Below are positions 26,526 through 32,576 of a DNA stretch of 32,576 bases, piece by piece. Origin of the DNA: Bacteroidales bacterium (GTDB taxonomy: Bacteria; Bacteroidota; Bacteroidia; Bacteroidales; UBA7960); assembly GCA_007132585.1 (NCBI GenBank), contig SLOJ01000221.1, positions 1 through 32,576 of the forward strand, in the 5' to 3' direction. Each line of letters opens with the position of its first letter. Position 1 is the first letter of the stretch. Made by a program: the position numbers and the translations under genes. The notes under the pieces were generated by a model. The model did no database searches, was not told the DNA's origin, and worked only from the letters and a program-made list of their open reading frames with translations.

Positions 26526-28238
26526 ATGAGTTTTACCAACAACCAGCACAAAACAACTAAAACTTACGGCGATAAAAGATTGCAGGAAACCTTTTCAGGC
26601 ATTGATTTTGACTTAAAACACCTTAAGCAATTTTCATTTGATTGTTTTTTTAAAATTAATCATACCCTTAAAACAAACAGAAAGAAAGCCGAAGAATTGA
26701 TTTTAGATGTTTTGAATATTTATCAGCTCATAAGGGAAACAGGTAACTCTGGCTCGCTTAAAAAAATTCAGGAAAATATAGCAATGGTCAGGGATGGTTT
26801 TTCAGGACTGGAAACAGAAATTGAAGATACAATTCAAACGCTTGATAATGTTCAAAAGGATGTGGCCATTATGTATTCACCTTTCCGGTTTATAACACAA
26901 AACATGTCTAAACTGGATGAACTTTTATCAGAAATAAAGCTTACAAATATTTTCAAAGACCGCAGCTCTAAAAGTTTTACTGAAGATGAGGCATTAAAGA
27001 TTCATTCTGTAATTCAAAAGGTTAAGCATAGCAGTCCGGTATTTGAAGAAAACATTTATAACATTGAGCAACATTTAGGAAATATAAATGCGGAATTGAC
27101 TCAACTTAAAAACTTTTTTGCCGAAGAGTTGCCTGAAACCTTGAATCAGCTTGATGAATTTATCAATTCTGTTTCAATAAGAAACAAACAAATCTCAAGA
27201 AAACAGGAAGATACAGAGGCCCAGGTGATGGCACTCAGGAGCCTGGTGGTTCGTATTGTTGAAAATCTTGAATACAGAAACCTTATCAATACACGCCTGA
27301 ATCACATTCAGGAAACACAAAAGATGGTGGTGTACGATCTTTATCACTCAAGTGTAAAAGGTGCTCAGAACCTCGGGAATACATTGTACCATGAAATTGC
27401 TAAAATTAATAATACCCAAACAGAGCGTCTTCTTTTTACCAACAAAGAGTTTAAGGATTCTGTAAATCATATCTCACGGATTATTTTCCAGGCAGGGGAG
27501 AAAATGGAAATGATAATAAAACCCTTGAATGAAAACGATGATCAGCAACCCATGAATTCAGTTTTTGGAAAATATGGTATTGAATTTGATAAGTTTCTTG
27601 AAAAAAATTCCTGCATGGTCGATAAATACCATCGCATTACAAAGGATATGGCGCTCATATACAATATATTCAATGAGCTGTTTATTAAATTCAAAGAACT
27701 TGAACGGATGGAAAATTCAGTTGAGCAGAAAGTAATAGACCGAATTAGCTACGGTAATCTGCTTATTAGTGAAGATGAAAAAACAGCAACCCTTGCACAG
27801 CAGATACTTAAATGTTATGCCGATAATCATATTGAAAAACATAAACTCTACACTTTATTTAATGAATCTATCCAGGTTCTTAAAGAATTTATTGAAAAAA
27901 GATCCATAGGGTTATTTGGTAAAAAAGGGCTTGATTTTACAAGAATAAAACTGGAAGAATTAATTAAAGATTACAACGGATTACAACTTAAACTCAGGGA
28001 AGAAGAAAGCCTGAAAAGTGATGTGTTTTCAAAAAATGCAGAATTTGTTGCTACTTGTAAAACCGAAGCCGGGAAACTTAGCAGGTATAATTTTCCGGAA
28101 AATATTCTTACTAATGTAATTGAAAGGTTTGATAACCTCAATATGATTGTAAAAAAAGCCAAACCAAAAATGTTGCAGAGTAATTTACAGGAGTCGATGG
28201 AGAATGAAGCTGCGAATATTTCATTTACAGCAAGATAA
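26526..28238 (+). CDS. Uncharacterised 570-aa helical/coiled-coil protein, probable signalling scaffold or receptor-like protein
   Basis: Long open frame, no signal peptide or TM seen, almost entirely heptad-like helical; central LRSLVVRIVENLEYRNLINTRLNHIQ resembles the [LQ-x-x-D-x-x-R-Q-R-x-x-H] pattern seen in chemotaxis-associated proteins; followed by STAS and Hpt genes. Confidence 0.8.
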   Translation: MSFTNNQHKTTKTYGDKRLQETFSGIDFDLKHLKQFSFDCFFKINHTLKTNRKKAEELILDVLNIYQLIRETGNSGSLKKIQENIAMVRDGFSGLETEIEDTIQTLDNVQKDVAIMYSPFRFITQNMSKLDELLSEIKLTNIFKDRSSKSFTEDEALKIHSVIQKVKHSSPVFEENIYNIEQHLGNINAELTQLKNFFAEELPETLNQLDEFINSVSIRNKQISRKQEDTEAQVMALRSLVVRIVENLEYRNLINTRLNHIQETQKMVVYDLYHSSVKGAQNLGNTLYHEIAKINNTQTERLLFTNKEFKDSVNHISRIIFQAGEKMEMIIKPLNENDDQQPMNSVFGKYGIEFDKFLEKNSCMVDKYHRITKDMALIYNIFNELFIKFKELERMENSVEQKVIDRISYGNLLISEDEKTATLAQQILKCYADNHIEKHKLYTLFNESIQVLKEFIEKRSIGLFGKKGLDFTRIKLEELIKDYNGLQLKLREEESLKSDVFSKNAEFVATCKTEAGKLSRYNFPENILTNVIERFDNLNMIVKKAKPKMLQSNLQESMENEAANISFTAR

Positions 28239-28266
28239 TGAGAATTTGTTTACGAAAATTTTTGAT

Positions 28267-28581
28267 ATGCAAAGTTTAAAGATAAGTTTAATCGAAAAAA
28301 AAAGCCCCGATGGCATGTGTCTTCAAATAATTTTTGAAGGTATGCTTACTTTGCAGAATGCTGAACAAATTAAAGAAAAAATAACAAAGGCATCCGGTGA
28401 ATTCGACTCATTTGATTTTATAACGCAGCAGGTAACTGCTATTGATGTGTCATTTTTGAAAATCATTAAATCTTTTAAAGATTTCCTTGAGAAACAGGGG
28501 AAAAAAGTAAATGTAAAACTGGATTTACCTTTCGATTCAGAAAGGTTTTTATGCAATGCCGGAATCATTTTCCCGTTATAA
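28267..28581 (+). CDS. STAS-domain protein
   Basis: ~104 aa from ATG 28267 (MQSLKISLIEKKSPDGMCLQIIFEGMLTLQNAEQIKEKI...VTAIDVSFLKIIKSFKDFLEKQGKKVNVKLDLPFDSERFLCNAGI); STAS-like beta-alpha pattern with IDxSxLxII core. The upstream start at 28204 would overlap the previous gene. Confidence 0.75.
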   Translation: MQSLKISLIEKKSPDGMCLQIIFEGMLTLQNAEQIKEKITKASGEFDSFDFITQQVTAIDVSFLKIIKSFKDFLEKQGKKVNVKLDLPFDSERFLCNAGIIFPL

Positions 28582-28625
28582 TTATTAATTTTATGGTTTA
28601 TAATTTATTCCATTCAAAAGTTGGT

Positions 28626-28994
28626 ATGAAATCATATTCAGATATAGAGATGCTTGATCATAACATGTTAGAGATGCTGAACTCCTGCGCTGATGGGAAT
28701 GAAGAACTGATCGATGAAATATTAGATTCTTTTTCACCTGAAGCGGATGAATTGCTGGAATCCATCAAAGAATCGGTTAAAAAAGATGATATGGAGTTGC
28801 TGAGAAAATCATCACATGCACTTGCAGGTATTTGTGGATCTGTTGGTGCAAGTCGCCTGCAGCAAATAGCCACTGATATTGAAAATGCTGTTAAAACCGG
28901 AAACAATCAAACTGCCCTGGAAACTACTGCAGAGCTATATCCCAACTATACCCTTCTTATAAAAGAAATTGCAAAATACCAGGAATCTAAATAA
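28626..28994 (+). CDS. Hpt-domain phosphotransfer protein
   Basis: MKSYSDIEMLDHNMLEMLNSCADGNEELIDEILDSFSPEADELLESIKESVKKDDMELLRKSSHALAGICGSVGASRLQQIATDIE: the SSHALAGICGSVGA segment fits the Hpt HAxKGxxxxxGA motif. The ATG at 28626 is preferred over the track start. Confidence 0.9.
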   Translation: MKSYSDIEMLDHNMLEMLNSCADGNEELIDEILDSFSPEADELLESIKESVKKDDMELLRKSSHALAGICGSVGASRLQQIATDIENAVKTGNNQTALETTAELYPNYTLLIKEIAKYQESK

Positions 28995-29016
28995 TTCTTC
29001 TCTTTCCTAAATAAAT

Positions 29017-29775
29017 TCATAAAAACGGATGAAAATCACGGGTCAGATTTATATATTCTGGAGTAAATTTGTGTCTTTTTTCTGTTTCTATACATACAGT
29101 CTTTCCCTTTACTTTCTGCTGATACTTTTTTGAGTAGATTGTAATAATTCTCCCGGGCGGGTGAGCGGTCGAAGGTTTTATAATTAGCCTTTCATTGGGA
29201 AAGAGATTATTCTCTGAAGCTTTTTTATCGTTTACTTCCATCATAACATATGGGAAAATAACAATCAGTTTTCCTTTCGTATCCAAAAGTCTTTCTGAAT
29301 GAAAAAAAAGCTCATTAAAACTGAGTGTTTCGGTATGTCGGGCACGGGTCCGATCATGATTTGAACTTTTCATGCCGTTTTCAAAGAATGGAGGATTACA
29401 CACAATTAAATCATATGTAATGTTTTCAGTTGGATAGAATTCCTGAACGGGTCTGTTATAAACACTAAACAGTTGTGGCCACGGGCTTTCTGTAAAGTTT
29501 TGCGCTGCCTGCTCTGCTGCACCTTTATCAATTTCAATGGCGTGAATTGAAGCCATGGTTTTTTGGGCTATCATAAGAGAGATGAGTCCGCAACCGGTTC
29601 CTATATCCAATACCCGTTTTGCCTTGAGGCCAGATGCAAAAGCTCCCAGCAATACACCATCTGTGCCTATTTTCATAGCACTTCGGCTGTCAGTCAAGGA
29701 GAACTTTTTAAACTTAAATTGTCCTTTCTTTGCGGAGGGTTTATTCTTCAGGGTTTTCACTGAGGTAAATATCAA
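29017..29775 (-). CDS. tRNA1(Val) (adenine(37)-N6)-methyltransferase-like (TrmN6/YfiC family)
   Basis: 252 aa; VLDIGTGCGLISLMIAQK SAM-binding motif, YDLIVCNPPFFENGMKSSNHDRTRARHTETLSFNELF typical of this family. Confidence 0.92.
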   Translation of the reverse strand: MIFTSVKTLKNKPSAKKGQFKFKKFSLTDSRSAMKIGTDGVLLGAFASGLKAKRVLDIGTGCGLISLMIAQKTMASIHAIEIDKGAAEQAAQNFTESPWPQLFSVYNRPVQEFYPTENITYDLIVCNPPFFENGMKSSNHDRTRARHTETLSFNELFFHSERLLDTKGKLIVIFPYVMMEVNDKKASENNLFPNERLIIKPSTAHPPGRIITIYSKKYQQKVKGKTVCIETEKRHKFTPEYINLTRDFHPFL

Positions 29776-30286
29776 TTAATCCTTCCGGTGCATCAATAAA
29801 GATAATCCTGTTTTTTTTGTCAACTTTCTCTATAAAATCATCCTTCACAGGAATAAGGATATCTTTATCCATAAACCGGATCTCGAAAAGTGGATTCCCC
29901 GGATAGTCAAGGACTCTGGTTACTTTACCAATATTGCCTTTTTCCTTGTCGTTGACTTCAAACCCTTCTATTTCGTGAAAGTAGAAAGCATTACCATCGA
30001 GTTGAGGCAGGAGATCCAGGGGCAGAAAAAGTTCGCAACCCGATATTGACAACGCATCTTCTTCATTGTCAATATCGTGAAATTTAATTGTCAGCTGATT
30101 GGTTTTATTGCGCAATTCTGTACGTTCAGCAAAAAAAGGTACCAGCTTTCCCCGTATGTCAATAAAAACAGATTCCAGGGTTTTATAGTATTCAGGATCG
30201 TCAGCGTCAATATAAATAACAACTTCACCTTTGTATCCAAGGGGCTTGATGATTTTCCCTAGGTAAAAACATTTTTCTTTTTGCAT
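29741..30286 (-). CDS. rimM: Ribosome maturation factor RimM
   Basis: CFYLGKIIKPLGYKGEVVIYIDADDPEYY...; PRC-barrel region FYFHEIEGFEVNDKEKGNIGKVTRVLDYPGNPLFEI...ILIPVKDDFIEKVD; directly downstream of rpsP. Start 30286 (MQKEKC) or 30298 both possible. Confidence 0.94.
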   Translation of the reverse strand: MQKEKCFYLGKIIKPLGYKGEVVIYIDADDPEYYKTLESVFIDIRGKLVPFFAERTELRNKTNQLTIKFHDIDNEEDALSISGCELFLPLDLLPQLDGNAFYFHEIEGFEVNDKEKGNIGKVTRVLDYPGNPLFEIRFMDKDILIPVKDDFIEKVDKKNRIIFIDAPEGLIDIYLSENPEE

Positions 30287-30314
30287 GCTAAAAGACAATT
30301 GGTCTATATGTAAA

Positions 30315-30346
30315 GAAACCTGCCAGGTTTATATCCTGACAGGTTT
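30315..30346 (-). other. Intercistronic hairpin between rpsP and rimM
   Basis: Minus-strand RNA AAACCUGUCAGG-AUAUAAA-CCUGGCAGGUUU forms a 12-bp stem with one G-U pair; not followed by a U-run. Confidence 0.55.
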
Positions 30347-30372
30347 GCACTGTGTAAATCAGAAGTTTTTTA

Positions 30373-31245
30373 CTATTCTTCTTTCTTATCTTCAGATTCC
30401 TTATCAGCCTTGGCATCTTCAGTGCTTTCCGGCTTCTTTGCGGAAGTATCCTTTTCAGTTTTTTCGGTCTTCTTTTCAGGAGAATCCTTTTCAGTTTTTT
30501 CTTCCTTTGCCTTAGGTGCATCCTTTTCAGCTTTTTTATCTTCAGGTGCATCCTTTTCAGCTTTTTCTTCCTTCTGCTCAGGTGCATCTTCTTCCGCTTT
30601 TTCAGCTTTCGCTGCAGTTACATCCTGTTTGGTGCTCTCCTTCTTTTCAGCAGCAGGTTTCTCTGTTGCGGCTTCTTTTGGAGTTGATTCTTCTTTAGGA
30701 GCTTCTTCTTTAGGAGCTGCTTCTTTAGGAGCTTCTTCTTCTATAACTTCTTCAGTGCTTTCCTCAGCTTTTTCTTCCTGTACTTCGGCAGCTTTCTTTT
30801 TAGCCAGAGCTTCAGCACGAGCTTCATTAACTTTCCGTTCATCTTCCAGGCGCTTTTTCTTCAACTCTTTTTCTGAGAGCTCAGCGTCTTTGGTAATCTG
30901 CTCAACCTTAGCGGTTTTATCTTTCAGCCAGGTCTGGAATTTTTCCTTTGCCTCTTCTTCTGAATGAGCTCCTTTTTTAACACCTCTTAAAAGGTGGTCC
31001 ATCATCAAAACTCCTTCTCTGGATAGAATAAAGCGGGCTGTTTCAGTGGGTTGCGCACCTACCTGTACCCAGTAAAGTGCACGATCAAAATCGATGTTAA
31101 TGGTAGCTGGATCTGTTGTTGGATCATAAGTGCCAAGTCTTTCAATAAACTTTCCGTCACGTGGTGCACGACCATCCGCAATTACCAAATGATAAAAAGG
31201 TTGTCCCTTTTTACCTTTTCTCTGTAGTCTGATTCTTGCTGGCAT
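30373..31245 (-). CDS. rpsP: 30S ribosomal protein S16 with long Lys/Glu/Ala-rich C-terminal extension
   Basis: 290 aa; [42 protein letters not shown] is canonical S16; residues after ~85 form a long charged extension with repeats ([19 protein letters not shown]). Confidence 0.96.
   Translation of the reverse strand: MPARIRLQRKGKKGQPFYHLVIADGRAPRDGKFIERLGTYDPTTDPATINIDFDRALYWVQVGAQPTETARFILSREGVLMMDHLLRGVKKGAHSEEEAKEKFQTWLKDKTAKVEQITKDAELSEKELKKKRLEDERKVNEARAEALAKKKAAEVQEEKAEESTEEVIEEEAPKEAAPKEEAPKEESTPKEAATEKPAAEKKESTKQDVTAAKAEKAEEDAPEQKEEKAEKDAPEDKKAEKDAPKAKEEKTEKDSPEKKTEKTEKDTSAKKPESTEDAKADKESEDKKEE
30475..30740 (-). repeat. Imperfect coding repeats in the rpsP 3' region
   Basis: Repeated gcatccttttcagctttttcttcc-like units and ttctttaggagcttcttctttaggagctgcttctttaggagc units visible on the plus strand. 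Confidence 0.7.
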
Positions 31246-31489
31246 TTTTTAAAAAATTGATTTTTATGAATATTAATTGAATTTAGGGGTGCAAATTTCC
31301 GACTTTTTTTTCAAATAAAAAAGTTTATTTAAAGTATTATTTCTATTTCCCGATTGCCAGTCAGGCACGATCAAAAAAAAAACAATCTTATGAGCCAATT
31401 TCATTAAAAATCTTGTATTGGTAGATTAACACGGTTTTTCATTTGCCGAAAAATTATTTCAAAGTGATTATTCACCTCATCTGAATGTT

Positions 31490-32576
31490 ATGGATAATGT
31501 AATGTTAAGTGTAAAGGTATTAGGTATTTTTCTGATTTTAAAAATTTTACCATTACCGTTATTTTCTCAGGTTATAGATATACAGGTTGTACCGCCTCAA
31601 AAGCTGGATTTTCAATTATACGAATTATGGTATGTAACTGCAATTAATAATTCATCAGAACCGGTAAACGGGTTTTTTGAGGCTACCGTTTATCAGTCAG
31701 GAAATGTTGTTGCTCATGCCAGAAGTGCACCGGTAAATTTACCTTCAGGGGTAACGGTATTCAACTACAGAAATTACCAGCTTCTTGAGCCAATAAGGAA
31801 TATAAGGATAGATAGAAAGTTCGAGGAATACATTATCCGCAATAATTCTTTACCTCCAGGTGAATACGAAATTTGCATCAAATTCTTTCTTTTACCTGAA
31901 GAAGAGCAAGCTGCTGAAAGATGCTATTTTATTAATTCTGATAAAATTATACCGCCGGCATTAATCAATCCACCCAATAAAACCATTGTTAAAGAGTTGC
32001 GGCAAATGTTTGTATGGTCACCGGCAAGCGGTACGGCTATTCAGCATAATCTGAATTATGAACTAACTGTTGTAGAAATTCTGGGGGGGCAATCCGGAAT
32101 TGCGGCAATTCAATCAAATCGTCCGTATTTTTTTGCAGAAAATCTTACTTCCCCCATGATTGTATATCCGGCAGCTGCCCGTCCTTTTCGCGAAGGATCA
32201 TATTATGCCTGGCAGGTAAAAGCTCTTTCAGGCTCTTTGATAGTTGCCGAAAGTGAAGTCTGGATTTTCAGGTTTCAGCAATTTTCAGAAGAAGATGATG
32301 AAGATGAAGAGGAGCAAACTGATACCACAGCCGTTGCAGATTTTTGGGAAAAACAATTTTATACACTGGAAACTTCCATTCAGCCTGGTTTTTATTCTCC
32401 GAACACAGATATACTTTATTTCACCTGGTTTAATCCTTACAGGGAAGAACAACCCGATATCAGCATTTTAGATAATCATGGAAATGAAATTTTTACCGCT
32501 CCTTTAGAGGCAATTCAAAACCATGGACTGAATTTCAACAGTTTGAATTTACTCGAGATTCCACAGTTAAATGCCG
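31490..32576 (+). CDS. Secreted protein with Ig/fibronectin-like beta-sandwich segments, truncated by window end
   Basis: Open frame from ATG 31490 to the end with no stop: MDNVMLSVKVLGIFLILKILPLPLFSQVIDIQVVPPQKLDFQLYELWYVTAINNSSEPVNGFFEATVYQSG...; signal peptide ending FSQ; acidic linker EEDDEDEEEQTDT. Not in the ORF track because it runs off the edge. Confidence 0.85.
   Translation, partial: MDNVMLSVKVLGIFLILKILPLPLFSQVIDIQVVPPQKLDFQLYELWYVTAINNSSEPVNGFFEATVYQSGNVVAHARSAPVNLPSGVTVFNYRNYQLLEPIRNIRIDRKFEEYIIRNNSLPPGEYEICIKFFLLPEEEQAAERCYFINSDKIIPPALINPPNKTIVKELRQMFVWSPASGTAIQHNLNYELTVVEILGGQSGIAAIQSNRPYFFAENLTSPMIVYPAAARPFREGSYYAWQVKALSGSLIVAESEVWIFRFQQFSEEDDEDEEEQTDTTAVADFWEKQFYTLETSIQPGFYSPNTDILYFTWFNPYREEQPDISILDNHGNEIFTAPLEAIQNHGLNFNSLNLLEIPQLNA

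Noticed and set aside
30475-30740. Repeat block considered as a CRISPR array
   Set aside because: Units are imperfect, variable, in-frame and coding (rpsP extension); no unique spacers of constant length.
30410-30967. 185-aa plus-strand ORF rich in Ser/Phe/Ala ([12 protein letters not shown]...)
   Set aside because: Antisense shadow of the repetitive rpsP extension (Lys/Glu/Ala codons read backwards); no independent gene features.
1-32576. Search for mobile elements, phage genes, toxin-antitoxin or defence islands
   Set aside because: No transposase, integrase, nuclease-defence or TA motifs recognised; gene content is largely conserved chromosomal.

Overview
The window looks like chromosomal sequence from a low-GC Bacteroidota (Bacteroidales/Marinilabiliales-like). 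The support is the gene families present and several TAnnTTTG-type -7 promoter elements. I see no rRNA, tRNA, CRISPR array, transposase, integrase or phage module. Most of it is housekeeping: recQ, a feoA-feoB fusion with a small Cys-rich partner, dxs, a ZIP transporter, a thioesterase, OsmC, a CoA-binding protein, a Cys/Met PLP enzyme, a DUF349 protein, an FtsX/LolE-type permease, clpB, a dicarboxylate/amino-acid symporter, rpsP, rimM and a TrmN6-like methyltransferase. Two long genes are missing from the ORF track because they run off the window edges: a hybrid histidine kinase on the minus strand (1-2042) and a secreted protein on the plus strand (31490-end). The best candidates for under-described biology are: (i) a REC / 570-aa helical protein / STAS / Hpt cluster with no kinase (25820-28994); (ii) an eRF1-like protein lacking GGQ, i.e. 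a baeRF/Balon-type ribosome-hibernation candidate, convergent with clpB (19318-20388); (iii) a signal-peptide ankyrin protein with a beta-barrel-like C-terminus (4302-5813); (iv) a small Ala-rich lipoprotein with three RPxRRG motifs (25422-25769); and (v) an S16 protein with an extension of about 200 residues. All family calls come from reading translated sequence by eye; no database search was run.
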